Positions 37,348 to 46,247 are shown, numbered from the stretch's first letter. The stretch: DNA of 64,000 nt from Spongiactinospora rosea (GCF_003315795.1 NZ_QMEY01000008.1:1-64000); one strand, 5' to 3'. Notes: generated by a model not told the origin, from the letters alone. A program made the numbers and translations.

Positions 37348-38508
37348 CTGTCACCTGGCCAGATCCTGCGGCTCATCCGGGAAGGGCACTGCGGTACCCG
37401 CAAGGAGCTGATCGCGTACACCGGGCTGTCCCGCTCGACGATCAGCGACCGGGTGGACCGGCTCATCGAGGCCGGTTACATCCGCGAGTGCGGGGTGGGC
37501 GTCTCCGGCGGCGGGCGTCCGCCGTCGGTCCTCGAAGTCGACCCGGCCGCGCGGCTGGTGCTCGTCGCCGACCTGGGAGCCGGGCACGCGGGCGTCGCGC
37601 TGACCGACATGTCGGCCACGGCGGTGGCCGAGGAGTTCGCCGAGATCCATATCGACCGCGGCCCGCAGCACGTCCTGGACTGGGTCCGTGAGGCGTTCTT
37701 CCGGCTGCTGGACAAGACCGGCAACCCGATGTCGGCGGTGTGCGGCGTCGGGATCGCGGTACCCGGCTCGGTGGACCACGAGTCGGGCCGGGTCGTGCGG
37801 TCCTTCCTCATGCCCGGCTGGGACGACTACCCCATCTCGGACGTCCTGGGCGGCTCGTTCGACGTGCCGATCCTGGTGGAGAACGACGCGACCGCCATGG
37901 CGATGGGCGAATGGTGGGCATCCTGGCGCGCGTCCCGGTCGCTGCTGCTGGTCAAGGTCTCGACCGGGATCGGCGCGGGAATCGTGCTCGACGGCCGCAT
38001 CTACCGAGGCGCGGAGGACGCGGCCGGCAGCATCGGCCACGTACGGATCAGCGAGGACGACGACCGGGTGTGCTCGTGCGGGTCGCGCGGCTGCGTCGCC
38101 TCCCTGGCCAGCGGGCGCGCGGTGGCGCGCGAGCTGACCCGGATGGGACGCGACGCCCCCTCCAGCCGCGACGTGGTGCGCCTGGTCCAGGCGGGCGACC
38201 CGGGCGCGATCGACGTCACCCAGGAGGCCGGCCGTACGCTGGGCATCGTGCTGGCCACGGCGGTCAGCCTGCTCAACCCCACGGTGCTGGTGCTGGCGGG
38301 CGACATGGCCGAGACCGAGGAGCACTACCTGACCGGCATCAGGGAGATGGTCTACCGGCGCTCCCTCCCCTACACCACGCGCAACCTGGAGATCGCCAAC
38401 AGCACGCTGGGGCGGCGCGCCGGGATCGTGGGGAACGCGGTCCGGGTGATCGAGCACGTCCTGTCGGCCGAGGCGGTGGACGCCCGCCTGGCCTCATCGG
38501 CCACCTGA
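37348..38508 (+). CDS. ROK-family transcriptional repressor, start codon unclear
   Basis: ROK regulator. An N-terminal helix-turn-helix (SPGQILRLIREG, RKELIAYTGLSRSTISDRVD) precedes the sugar-kinase-like domain. Motifs seen are LVADLGAGHAGVALTD, VCGVGIAVPGSVDHE, VENDATAMAMGEW, KVSTGIGAGIVLDGR and zinc-binding CSCGSRGCVASLASG. The HTH is in frame directly after the permease stop at 37341, yet no ATG, GTG or TTG occurs before the GTG at 37453, which would delete most of the HTH. CTG at 37348 is the likeliest start; a GTG at 37338 is out of frame by one base. Expected to repress the importer and divergent operon until its sugar is present. Confidence 0.8.
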   Translation: MSPGQILRLIREGHCGTRKELIAYTGLSRSTISDRVDRLIEAGYIRECGVGVSGGGRPPSVLEVDPAARLVLVADLGAGHAGVALTDMSATAVAEEFAEIHIDRGPQHVLDWVREAFFRLLDKTGNPMSAVCGVGIAVPGSVDHESGRVVRSFLMPGWDDYPISDVLGGSFDVPILVENDATAMAMGEWWASWRASRSLLLVKVSTGIGAGIVLDGRIYRGAEDAAGSIGHVRISEDDDRVCSCGSRGCVASLASGRAVARELTRMGRDAPSSRDVVRLVQAGDPGAIDVTQEAGRTLGIVLATAVSLLNPTVLVLAGDMAETEEHYLTGIREMVYRRSLPYTTRNLEIANSTLGRRAGIVGNAVRVIEHVLSAEAVDARLASSAT

Positions 38509-38516
38509 CCCTCCGG

Positions 38517-39698
38517 TCAGGCCATCACGGCGTAAACCGCCTCGACCAGGGACCTGACCCGGAAGTCGCCGCCCTCGAGGAGTTCGGAGCCCCGGTTGGG
38601 CACATAGCCGAAGGCCAGCCCCCGGTCGGGGTCGGCGAACGCGAACGACCCGGTGGCCCCGCTCTGCCCGAACAGCCCGGTGATCCCCTCGGGCGCGGGC
38701 CAGAACGGCCCGCCCGGCACGGCGAAGCCCACGCCCCACGCCGTGCGCGTCCGCAGGATCAGGTCCGGCCCGTCGGCCTGCGGCCGTCTGATCTGCTCGA
38801 CCAGATCGGGGCCGAACAGCCGGACGCCGTCCACCTCGCCGATCATCGCGGCGAAGTAGCGGGCCAGCGAGCGCGCCGAGGCGACGCCGTCCATCGACGG
38901 GCTTTCCACCTGGAAGGTCCGCGGGTCGTTGCCCGACTCCCAGCCCATCGCGACGCTCCCGTACAGGGCCCGGTAGGTCAGGGTCTCCGGGTCGTTCAGG
39001 GCCGCGACGAAGTCGGCCATCTCCGGTATCCGCATTCCCAGACTCACCGACTCGGCGTCCGGCAGCACCATCGTGGCCAGCCGCGGCATGGCCGCGTCCG
39101 GGACCCGGATGTAGCAGTCCAGGCCGAGCGGCCCGGTGATCTCGGCGGCCAGGTACTCGCTCAGCGTCCCGCCGGAGATCCTGCGGACGATCTCGCCCGC
39201 CAGGTGGCCGATGCTGACCCCGTGGTAGCCGTGCGCGGTGCCGGGAGGCCACTCGGGGGTCGCGGCGGCGAGGGCGTCGGTGATCGGGGTCCAGGCGCGC
39301 AGGGTCTCCAGGCTGACCGGGCAGTCGTGCAGGCTGGGCAGCCCGGCCCGGTGGGAGAGCAGCGTGCGTACCGTGATCTCGCCCTTGCCGTGCTGGGCGA
39401 ACTCCGGCCAGTAGCGGGCGACCGGGGCCGCGAGGTCCACGCGGCCGCGATCGACCAGGGTCAGCAGTGCCCCGGTGGCGAAGGTCTTGCAGGTGGAGGC
39501 GATGGCGGCGATCGTGTCTCCACGCCAGGGGCGGCGGGTCTCGGGGTCGGCGTACCCGCCCCACAGGTCCACCACCGGCTCGCCGTGCCGATAGAGGGCG
39601 ACGCCCGCGCCGACCTCTCCCCCCTCGGCGAAGTTGCGCTCGAACGCCTCCCGCACCGCCTCGAACCCGGCGGCCGTGGAGCCGTGGATCTCTGTCAT
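38517..39698 (-). CDS. Serine hydrolase, beta-lactamase / EstB-like family
   Basis: 393-residue class C beta-lactamase-fold enzyme. Nucleophile motif STCK (SxxK), the Tyr region YHGVSIGHLAGEIVRR and a C-terminal GQSGATGSFAFADP in place of the KTG box are visible. Members are esterases, D-aminopeptidases or PBP-like proteins more often than true beta-lactamases. No signal peptide, so cytoplasmic. ATG at 39698 with GGAAGGATCGACG. Divergent from a TetR gene across twin operators, so it is the probable target of that repressor; 8 bases separate its stop from the ROK gene stop. Confidence 0.9.
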   Translation of the reverse strand: MTEIHGSTAAGFEAVREAFERNFAEGGEVGAGVALYRHGEPVVDLWGGYADPETRRPWRGDTIAAIASTCKTFATGALLTLVDRGRVDLAAPVARYWPEFAQHGKGEITVRTLLSHRAGLPSLHDCPVSLETLRAWTPITDALAAATPEWPPGTAHGYHGVSIGHLAGEIVRRISGGTLSEYLAAEITGPLGLDCYIRVPDAAMPRLATMVLPDAESVSLGMRIPEMADFVAALNDPETLTYRALYGSVAMGWESGNDPRTFQVESPSMDGVASARSLARYFAAMIGEVDGVRLFGPDLVEQIRRPQADGPDLILRTRTAWGVGFAVPGGPFWPAPEGITGLFGQSGATGSFAFADPDRGLAFGYVPNRGSELLEGGDFRVRSLVEAVYAVMA

Positions 39699-39728
39699 CG
39701 TCGATCCTTCCGTCGGCAATCGGCCCGA

Positions 39729-39777
39729 CCTATCGGTCGGTAGGCAGTTGACGGTAGCCTACCTACCGGAAGGTAGG
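39729..39777. promoter_or_regulatory. Twin TetR-type operators
   Basis: CCTATC-GGTC-GGTAGG (39729-39744) and CCTACC-GGAA-GGTAGG (39762-39777) are related 16-base dyads, 33 bases apart centre to centre. A third dyad GGTAGCCTACC overlaps the second. TTGACG (39748-39753) lies between them as a likely -35 toward the TetR gene. This arrangement fits autorepression and control of the divergent hydrolase. Confidence 0.65.
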
Positions 39778-39826
39778 CAATGTTAGGCTGGAGGCAGTTC
39801 GTCACCACCGGACCGAAGGACCGCCG

Positions 39827-40390
39827 TTGCCGCCCAAGACCGAGCCAGGCGACACCCGCTCACGGATCATCGAGACGGCGCGGGAGCTGTTCGCCGCGCA
39901 GACGTACCGCGCGGCCTCGATGCGCGACATCGCCGAGCGGGTGGGCATCAGCAAGCCCTCGCTCTACCACCACTTCCGGGGCAAGAGCGAGATCCTGGCC
40001 GCGCTGGTCGCCGCGCCGATCGAGCAGCTGGCCGCCACCGTGGAGGCCGCCGCGGCCCTGCCCGCCGACCAGGTTCGGCAGGGCGTGCTCACCGGCTGCG
40101 CGGACGTCATGCTCGCCCACCGCGACACCATGGCCCTGCTGCTGCGCGACGCCTCGGTCTACGGCGACGAGACCACCGAGATCATGTCCAGCGTGGTGCG
40201 CGTCATCGAGCAGGCCGTCGCCCTGCTCGCGGGCCCCGACCCCGACTGGCGGGCGCGTGTCCGCGCCGCCCAGGCGCTCGCCGCCGTCGCCGACCCGATC
40301 ACGCAGTTCCCCGACATCCCGGCGGCCGCGCTGCGCGCCGAACTGCTCCGCGGCGCCGCCGCCGTCCTCGCTACGGACCCGCCCCGATGA
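39827..40390 (+). CDS. TetR-family transcriptional regulator
   Basis: 187 residues. HTH at about 12-58 with RSRIIETARELFAAQTYRAA, SMRDIAERVGISKPSLYHHF and RGKSEILAAL. The C-terminal ligand domain is helical and unassigned. Start is TTG at 39827 with GAAGGA upstream; no better ATG or GTG preserves the HTH. Operators lie 50-98 bases upstream. Its final 20 bases overlap the convergent membrane-protein gene. Confidence 0.92.
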   Translation: MPPKTEPGDTRSRIIETARELFAAQTYRAASMRDIAERVGISKPSLYHHFRGKSEILAALVAAPIEQLAATVEAAAALPADQVRQGVLTGCADVMLAHRDTMALLLRDASVYGDETTEIMSSVVRVIEQAVALLAGPDPDWRARVRAAQALAAVADPITQFPDIPAAALRAELLRGAAAVLATDPPR

Positions 40391-41051
40391 TGTCGAGCAT
40401 GGGGCCCAGCGCGGACGACAGCAGCATCCCCACCGCGATGAGCCCGACCGCCACCACCGCGGACCGCGACACTCCGTCGGCCGTGGCCTCCCCGCCTTGG
40501 CTCGCCCCGGCGGGCGCGCCGCCGAGCAGGGCGGCGAGCAGCCAGGCCAGGCCGCAGATCGCCATCAGCCCGCCGAGGTAGAGCACCCGGAAGCGCAGCC
40601 AGTCGAGCGGGGAGCAGTCGTAGGTGCCGATCCTGATCCAGGCGGGCCAGGACGAGCAGTCGAACAGGCTCTGCAGGATCCACAGCATCAGCGTGGCGCC
40701 GGGAACGGCGATCACGATCCGCGCCGCCAGGTAGGCCAGCAGAGCGCCCGCGGTGCCGTCGCCCGGCGCGACCAGGATCATCCCCGCGATGATGACGCCC
40801 AGCATCGCGCCGCCCACCCACGGCAGATAGTCCGGCACCAGGTATCCGAGCCGCCCGGCCCCGAAGGTGCGGTAGATCCAGGCGTTGCCGAACCCGCCGA
40901 TGAACGCGAACGCGGGCACATAGACGATCTTCCCCACCAGCCCCGCCAGCGACCCGGCCCGCCGCCGCAGCCAGTCGGTCGAGCAAATGAGCCCGGCCAG
41001 CTCCAGCACGAACCCCAGGAGCTGTAACCAGCTCAGCAGCAGCTTGTCCAC
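40371..41051 (-). CDS. Multi-pass membrane protein of unknown function
   Basis: 226 residues with about six hydrophobic helices (WLQLLGFVLELAGLI, YLPWVGGAMLGVIIAGMIL, VLYLGGLMAICGLAWLLAAL, AVVAVGLIAVGMLLSSALG). A loop carries two cysteines (FDCSSW, YDCSPLDW) that may pair outside the membrane. I do not recognise a family. GTG start at 41051. Its 3' end overlaps the TetR gene end by 20 bases. No clear operon partner; the NYN gene upstream is 158 bases away. Confidence 0.7.
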   Translation of the reverse strand: MDKLLLSWLQLLGFVLELAGLICSTDWLRRRAGSLAGLVGKIVYVPAFAFIGGFGNAWIYRTFGAGRLGYLVPDYLPWVGGAMLGVIIAGMILVAPGDGTAGALLAYLAARIVIAVPGATLMLWILQSLFDCSSWPAWIRIGTYDCSPLDWLRFRVLYLGGLMAICGLAWLLAALLGGAPAGASQGGEATADGVSRSAVVAVGLIAVGMLLSSALGPMLDIIGAGP

Positions 41052-41209
41052 GCCACGACCCGCCTACACCGGACTACGGCCGCCCTGACGTGCCCCCCGG
41101 CCGCAGCCCTCCGGCCCCCGGCTGCGCGCAGACCACACTATGCCGGTGCATGCCACCCGGACCATCGCTTTTACATCAGGTCCCCATCACCCGGGCGCCC
41201 TCACAGGGG

Positions 41210-41815
41210 TCATGGCCGCTTGCTGTAGTCGGTCAGGTCTTCGACGGACCGATAGTCGGCCTCGTCCATCCAGTGACACCAGGGCAGCGAGGTGCCGGGC
41301 AGCATCAGCCGCCCCCCGCCCCGCCACGCCGCGACCTCGACGTGCCCGCAGCGCAACTCCATGATCGTCTCGATCGCCGGGAGGAGGTCCGCGTCACCGC
41401 TGACCAGCGCGCAGACGTCGAACGCGCCCTCGATGCCCATCCGGACGATGTCCACCGCGAGGGCCACGTCGATGCCCTTCTCCTGCGGGGGCACGGCGGG
41501 CCAGCCCCGCGGGTAGCGCAGCGGTCGCCGCTTGACCACCGCCAGCGGCGACCGGCTCCAGGCGTCGGCCTGCCGGTCACCGGCCGCCGCCGCTGCCGGT
41601 TGGCGGTGCGGGCTGGGGCGACCCCGGTAGACCCGGACCTGGACGAGCCTGCTGGGGTGGGCGTTGGCCGAGCGCTTGGCCACGATCAGGCGGCCGAGGC
41701 GGATCGGGTCGATGTGGCCCTGCGAGGGGTGGGTGTTCCTCGGCCAGAAGCAGTCGAGGGCGGAGGCGTGGAGGTTCTGGTAGTCGATGAACACCACGAC
41801 ACGAGCGGGGGTCAT
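41210..41815 (-). CDS. NYN-domain (PIN-like) putative ribonuclease
   Basis: 201 residues. N-terminal VVVFIDYQNLHASALDCFWP carries the conserved Asp11 and Asn14 of the NYN fold. Further acidic site residues occur in EKGIDVALAVDIVRMG and ALVSGDADLLPAIE. NYN proteins are metal-dependent RNases of the PIN superfamily acting in the cytoplasm. ATG at 41815; a GTG three bases upstream (41818) could serve if the transcript is leaderless, since GATATCT lies 7-8 bases ahead. A strong hairpin with U-tract sits 39 bases upstream. Confidence 0.85.
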   Translation of the reverse strand: MTPARVVVFIDYQNLHASALDCFWPRNTHPSQGHIDPIRLGRLIVAKRSANAHPSRLVQVRVYRGRPSPHRQPAAAAAGDRQADAWSRSPLAVVKRRPLRYPRGWPAVPPQEKGIDVALAVDIVRMGIEGAFDVCALVSGDADLLPAIETIMELRCGHVEVAAWRGGGRLMLPGTSLPWCHWMDEADYRSVEDLTDYSKRP

Positions 41816-41853
41816 CACTCTTAGATATCACATGACTACAGTGTGTGGAGGGC

Positions 41854-41890
41854 AAAAAAAGTCCCCGCCGGTCCCGGAGGAAGGCGGGGA
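41854..41890 (-). terminator. Rho-independent terminator or attenuator ahead of the NYN gene
   Basis: On the minus strand TCCCCGCC pairs with GGCGGGGA around a 13-base loop and is followed by a run of seven T. It lies directly upstream of the NYN start on the same strand. It therefore either blocks antisense read-through from the right or acts as a leader attenuator. Confidence 0.7.
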
Positions 41891-41957
41891 GTAATCGCTT
41901 TCAGCGTACACCAGGTCACGATGAGTTGTCACCTGAAGCTGTGCGTGAGAGGGGCCG

Positions 41958-43061
41958 GTGGTGAGCGGGCGGGTCGAGCGGGTGCGGGTGGTGGCTGTGG
42001 AGGTGCCGTTGGTGCGGCCGTTCGTCACCGCCGTACGGCGGGCCGACCGGCTGCGGGCGGTGCTGGTGGAGGTCACCGACGGCGACGGGCGCAGCGGGTG
42101 GGGGGAGGCCGCGACGAGCTGGCGGGTCACCGGGGAGAGCCCGCAGAGCGTCGCGGCGGCCGCGCTCGGGCCCATCGCCGACGCGGTGACCGGCCTCCCC
42201 GTCGATGACCCCGCTGCCTGGGGCCGGGCGGTCGAGACGAGCGTCGTCGGCAACGCGGCGGCGCGCTCGGCGGTGGACTGCGCGCTGTGGGACCTCGCGG
42301 CCCGCGCGGCGGGCCTGCCGCTGGCCGGGTTCATCGGCGGGCGGGCCGGGCCGGTGCGGACCGACATGACGCTGTCCGTCGGCACACCGCAGGACCTGCT
42401 CGAACGCGCCCGCGAGCACACCGGCTTCGGCACGCTCAAGGTCAAGGTCGGCGGCGGGGAGCACGACGTCGAGGGCGTCGAGGCGCTGCGCCGCGAGCTG
42501 GGCCCGGCGCTCGTCCTGCGGGTGGACGCCAACCAGGCGTGGACCGCCGACGAGGCCGTCGCGGCGATCCGGCGCTGGGAGGAGTCCGGCGTCGGGCTCG
42601 ACTTCGTGGAACAGCCGGTGCCCGCCGCCGATGTCGAAGGGCTCGCCGCCGTACGCGCGGCCGTCACCACGCCCGTGCTGGCCGATGAGTCCGTCTGGAA
42701 CCTCCGCGACCTGCGGCAGGTCATCCGGTACGGCGCGGCCGACGCGATCAACGTGAAGCTCGCCAAGTCGGGCGGCATCACCGAGGCCCGCCGGATGCTC
42801 GCACTGGCCGCCGAGGCGGGGCTCGGCGTGATGGCGGGCTGCATGATGGAGAGCCACGTGGGCATCGCCGCCTCCGCCGCCCTCGCCGCCACCCTCACCG
42901 GCACCGCCGCCCAAGACCTGGACGCGGGCCTCTGGCTCACCCGTTCCCCGGTGTCCGGCGGCATCGAGTACGACGGCGACCTCGTCCGCCTCTCTCCCGC
43001 CCCCGGTCTCGGCATCACCGCCCTCGCCCCGGACGCCGCCGCGCACGAGCTGCACCCCTGA
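41958..43061 (+). CDS. Dipeptide epimerase / enolase-superfamily enzyme (MLE subgroup)
   Basis: 367-residue enolase-superfamily enzyme. Catalytic KxK occurs in TLKVKVGGG, metal ligands in RVDANQAW, FVEQPVP and LADESVW, and the second Lys in NVKLAKSGGI. The C-terminal GCMMESHVGIAAS and DLDAG are typical of L-Ala-D/L-Glu epimerases. Probable role is epimerising murein-derived or other dipeptides in the cytoplasm; o-succinylbenzoate or N-acylamino-acid chemistry is an alternative. GTG at 41958 with GAGAGGGGCC. It is monocistronic, ending 6 bases before the convergent response regulator. Confidence 0.88.
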   Translation: MVSGRVERVRVVAVEVPLVRPFVTAVRRADRLRAVLVEVTDGDGRSGWGEAATSWRVTGESPQSVAAAALGPIADAVTGLPVDDPAAWGRAVETSVVGNAAARSAVDCALWDLAARAAGLPLAGFIGGRAGPVRTDMTLSVGTPQDLLERAREHTGFGTLKVKVGGGEHDVEGVEALRRELGPALVLRVDANQAWTADEAVAAIRRWEESGVGLDFVEQPVPAADVEGLAAVRAAVTTPVLADESVWNLRDLRQVIRYGAADAINVKLAKSGGITEARRMLALAAEAGLGVMAGCMMESHVGIAASAALAATLTGTAAQDLDAGLWLTRSPVSGGIEYDGDLVRLSPAPGLGITALAPDAAAHELHP

Positions 43062-43067
43062 CCCGCA

Positions 43068-43724
43068 TCAGCGGGGCGGCAGCAGGCGGTTCTCCCAGGC
43101 CCAGACGACGACCTCGACGCGGTTGCGCATGCCGAGCTTGGCCATGACGCTCGCCACATGGCCCTTGACCGTGCTCAGCGAGATGCACAGCTCGGCGGCG
43201 ATCTCCTGGTTGGTGCGCCCCCTGGCCGCGGCCCGCACGACCTCCAGCTCGCGGTCCGTCAGGGGCGGCGCCGGAGGGCGGGCGGCGGGGGCCGTGGCGG
43301 CGGCGAGGTGGCGCAGCAGCCGCACGGTGACCGACGGCGAGATCAGCGCATCGCCCGCGTGCGCCGCGCGTACCGCCTCCACCAGCACGCCCGGTCCCGC
43401 GTCCTTCAGCACGAACCCCACCGCGCCCTCGGTCAGCGCCCCGTGGACGTACTCGTCCAGGTCGAAGGTGGTCACCACGATCACCTTGAGCGGATCGGCG
43501 ATCCCCGGCCCGGCCAGGGCGCGGGTGACCGCGATGCCGTCCAGGCGGGGCATCCGGATGTCCACCAGGCAGACGTCCGGGCGCAGCCTGCGGGCCAGTT
43601 CGACCGCCTCCGCGCCGTCGGCCGCCTCGGCGACCACGCTGAGGCCGGGCTGGTCCTCCAGGATGACCCGCAGGCTGGCGCGGACCATCGCCTGGTCATC
43701 GGCCAGCAGGATCCTGACGTTCAT
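43068..43724 (-). CDS. NarL/LuxR-family response regulator
   Basis: 218 residues. Receiver domain has acidic pair ADD (residues 8-10), phosphoacceptor in CLVDIRMPRLDG, and conserved Lys in VLKDAG. The C-terminal LuxR HTH is LTDRELEVVRAAARGRTNQE, with STVKGHVASVMAKLG. It is phosphorylated by the kinase just upstream, whose stop overlaps this ATG (ATGA). The target is unknown; no adjacent transporter suggests one. Confidence 0.94.
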   Translation of the reverse strand: MNVRILLADDQAMVRASLRVILEDQPGLSVVAEAADGAEAVELARRLRPDVCLVDIRMPRLDGIAVTRALAGPGIADPLKVIVVTTFDLDEYVHGALTEGAVGFVLKDAGPGVLVEAVRAAHAGDALISPSVTVRLLRHLAAATAPAARPPAPPLTDRELEVVRAAARGRTNQEIAAELCISLSTVKGHVASVMAKLGMRNRVEVVVWAWENRLLPPR

Positions 43725-44848
43725 CGTGGCCCGCGCAGCGGCAAGGTGGCCACGACCGACCAGCCGGACACATCGCCGGGGCCCGCGTGAAGGGTGCCGC
43801 CGAGGGCTTCCAGGCGTTCCCGCATGCCGATCAGGCCATAACCGGCGCGCCGGGCCGCGCGGGACCGGGCCGGTTTCGGCGCGTCGTCGGTGACCTCGAT
43901 GGTGATCAAGCTGTCGTCCTCCGCCACGCTGACGGAGACCGATCGGGCGGCGGTGGCGTGCCGCGCGATGTTGGTGAGCGATTCCTGCACGACCCGGTAC
44001 ACCGTGCCGGCCACCTCCGGCGGCCAGCCCGGGTCGCCGGTCGGCAGGCGCGCGGTGATCTCGGCGCCGTCGAAGCGTTCGACCAGCTCACTGAGGGGGC
44101 CGTGCACGGCGGTCCCGGGTGCCGCCTCGCGCAGCAGCCCGACCACCCTGCGGGTGGCGGCCAGCGCGCCCGCGCCAACGGCCTCGATGCCGGCCAGGGA
44201 GCCTTCGACCTCCTCCGGACGCCTGCGGGCGAGCACCTGCGCCGCCTGCGCCTGCAAGATGATGCCGGTGATGTGGTGGGCGACGATGTCGTGAAGCTCT
44301 CTGGCCAGGCGGAGGCGTTCGTCGCGCCGCACCCGGTCGGCGGCGGCGCGCCTGCGGCCCGCGAGGTACCGGGGCCACAGCCCGGCCGCGACGGCGGCGG
44401 CCCAGGCCAGGGCGTTCAGCACCGCCACGGCGGCCCCCGCGAAGACGGCCAGCGCCCCGGTGGCGACCGCGAGGCCGCCGCCCGCGACGGCCACCGCCTG
44501 GCGCGCGGGCAGCGCCCGCACCGCCGAGGAGACGAGGACGGCCAGCGCCAGCGCCATGGCCGGGCTCGGCTCGCGGGGCAGCCCGCCGAACCGGGCGGCC
44601 AGGATCGCGACCACGGCCACCGCCAGCCCGGCCACCGCCGTCCAGCACCGCTCGCGCCGCCGGACGAGGGCGATCACGGACACCACCGCCCCGGCCGCGC
44701 AGCCGAACACCCAGTGGCCGCCGCCCCAGCTCTGCGCGATCCGGTACGCCTGGAACGCCAGGGCCGCCGCGAACACCGCCCCGAGCCCGATGTCGACCTG
44801 GACGGCCCGGTCCCGCACGTTCACGGCGATCAGCGTAGGAGATGACAC
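43721..44848 (-). CDS. Sensor histidine kinase, HisKA_3 (NarL-type partner)
   Basis: About 375 residues. Four to six N-terminal membrane helices without a large sensor loop (GLGAVFAAALAFQAYRI, AVAVVAILAARFGG, AVLNALAWAAAVAAGLW). DHp motif LARELHDIVAHHITGI with phospho-His, N box ESLTNIARHATAA, and G box GYGLIGMRERLEALGG. Short loops suggest it senses within the membrane. Start uncertain: GTG at 44848 or 44824; neither has a good ribosome site. Divergent from a LacI gene across about 376 bases. Confidence 0.9.
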   Translation of the reverse strand: MSSPTLIAVNVRDRAVQVDIGLGAVFAAALAFQAYRIAQSWGGGHWVFGCAAGAVVSVIALVRRRERCWTAVAGLAVAVVAILAARFGGLPREPSPAMALALAVLVSSAVRALPARQAVAVAGGGLAVATGALAVFAGAAVAVLNALAWAAAVAAGLWPRYLAGRRRAAADRVRRDERLRLARELHDIVAHHITGIILQAQAAQVLARRRPEEVEGSLAGIEAVGAGALAATRRVVGLLREAAPGTAVHGPLSELVERFDGAEITARLPTGDPGWPPEVAGTVYRVVQESLTNIARHATAARSVSVSVAEDDSLITIEVTDDAPKPARSRAARRAGYGLIGMRERLEALGGTLHAGPGDVSGWSVVATLPLRGPR

Positions 44849-45224
44849 CCGGCGGGTGTACCGGCCGAAAGTACGGACATGTCCAGATGGCGGCGGCCTG
44901 CCCCGGGTACCGGCGTGGCGTGGCGCCGGACCCAGGGCGTGGTCGCACTCAGGTCCGCCCGGGGGACGCCACTCCCTTCGGGCAGGCCGGATGCCGACCG
45001 GAACAAGCCAGGAAAAGCCGCCTGGCGCACAGCGCTCCCCGGCGGCACCGCGAATCGCTACCCGCGACTCCGCCGGAGGGCGTGGCCGTGCGGCCAACGG
45101 GACGTGCGGCCCACGACCCTCTCCTTTCGCACCCTCACCACGTCACAACGGTAATCCCCAGGGCGGCGGCATGCCATCGAATAACATCGACCGGTCATGA
45201 AACCCCGCCACGGAGGGGGACCGG
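44849..45224. other. Intergenic region, no gene seen
   Basis: 376 bases between divergent kinase and LacI genes. A 10-base palindrome GGACATGTCC lies at 44875-44884 near the kinase start. Before the LacI gene an AT-richer patch (TCGAATAACATCGACCGG) may hold the promoter. Short open frames exist but lack ribosome sites and recognisable content. Confidence 0.4.
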
Positions 45225-46247
45225 GTGTCTGATCGGGAAGAGCGGCCGGACCGGCCGCGGGCGGTGACGATCCGGGACGTGGCGGCGGCCTCCGGGGTGT
45301 CGATCGGCACGGTCTCCAAGGTGCTCAACGGCCGCGGCAAGCTGCGCGCCGAGACCAGGGCGCGGGTGGCGGCGGTGGCCGACCGGCTCGGGTTCCGGCC
45401 CAACCCGCTGGCGCAGGGCCTGCTGGCGGGCCGTACGCACACCATCGGCCTGATCGCCTGCGACGGTTTCAGCCGGTTCAGCGTCCCGGTGATGCTCGGT
45501 ATCGAGGACTCCCTCGCGCCCGGGGAGATCTCGGTGTTCACCTGCGACACCCGCAATGACCCGATCAGGGAGCGGCACCACGTGGAACGCCTGCTGGCCC
45601 GCCGGGTGGAGGGGATCGTGGCGACCGGGCGCCGGGCCGAGACCCGGAACGGGCTGGGCGACCTGCCGGTCCCGGTGATCCACACGGTCAGCCGGTCGGC
45701 CGCGCCGGGCGACTTCTCGGTGGTGCCCGACGACCGCGGCGGCGGCGTACTGGCCGCGCGCCACCTGCTGGCGGCGGGCCGCAGCCGGATCGGGCACATC
45801 ACCGGGCCCCGGCGGTACCTCGCGGCCGGGCAGCGGGCGGCGGGCCTGGCCGCCGCGCTGGCCGAGGCCGAGCTGCGGCCCGCGGCGGAGCCGCTGTTCG
45901 GCGAGTGGAGCGAGGAGTGGGGACGGCAGGCCGCGGGTATCCTGCTGCGCGCCCGCCCCGACGTGGACGCGGTGTTCTGCGGCAGCGACCAGATCGCCCG
46001 CGGGGTCGCCGAGGCGATGGGCGAGCACGGCAGGAAGGTGCCCGACGACGTGGCGCTGATCGGGTTCGAGAACTGGGAGCCGATGGCGCTCGGCGCGCGT
46101 CCGCCGCTCACCAGCGTCGATCTGAACCTGGCGGAGATCGGCCGGACGGCGGCCCGGTACCTGCTGGAGGCCATCGGCGGCACGCCCCCGGCGGGCGGCG
46201 TGCTCACCGTCCCGGCCACTCTCGTGGTGCGCGAGTCCACTCGCTGA
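45225..46247 (+). CDS. LacI-family transcriptional regulator (upstream of beta-galactosidase)
   Basis: 340 residues. HTH begins TIRDVAAASGVSIGTVSKVL, followed by hinge LGFRPNPLAQGLLAG. The sugar-binding domain includes HTIGLIACDGFS, VVPDDRGGGVLAARHLLAAG and the C-terminal VALIGFENWEPMAL. GTG start with GGAGGGGG. It precedes a GH2 beta-galactosidase by 49 bases in the same direction, so it is the natural local regulator of that gene. Confidence 0.93.
   Translation: MSDREERPDRPRAVTIRDVAAASGVSIGTVSKVLNGRGKLRAETRARVAAVADRLGFRPNPLAQGLLAGRTHTIGLIACDGFSRFSVPVMLGIEDSLAPGEISVFTCDTRNDPIRERHHVERLLARRVEGIVATGRRAETRNGLGDLPVPVIHTVSRSAAPGDFSVVPDDRGGGVLAARHLLAAGRSRIGHITGPRRYLAAGQRAAGLAAALAEAELRPAAEPLFGEWSEEWGRQAAGILLRARPDVDAVFCGSDQIARGVAEAMGEHGRKVPDDVALIGFENWEPMALGARPPLTSVDLNLAEIGRTAARYLLEAIGGTPPAGGVLTVPATLVVRESTR

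Noticed and set aside
37453..38508. GTG 37453 as the ROK gene start
   Set aside because: It would cut off most of an obvious in-frame helix-turn-helix encoded from 37348.
44875..44884. GGACATGTCC palindrome as a specific operator
   Set aside because: Too short and common in GC-rich DNA to assign; listed only in the intergenic description.
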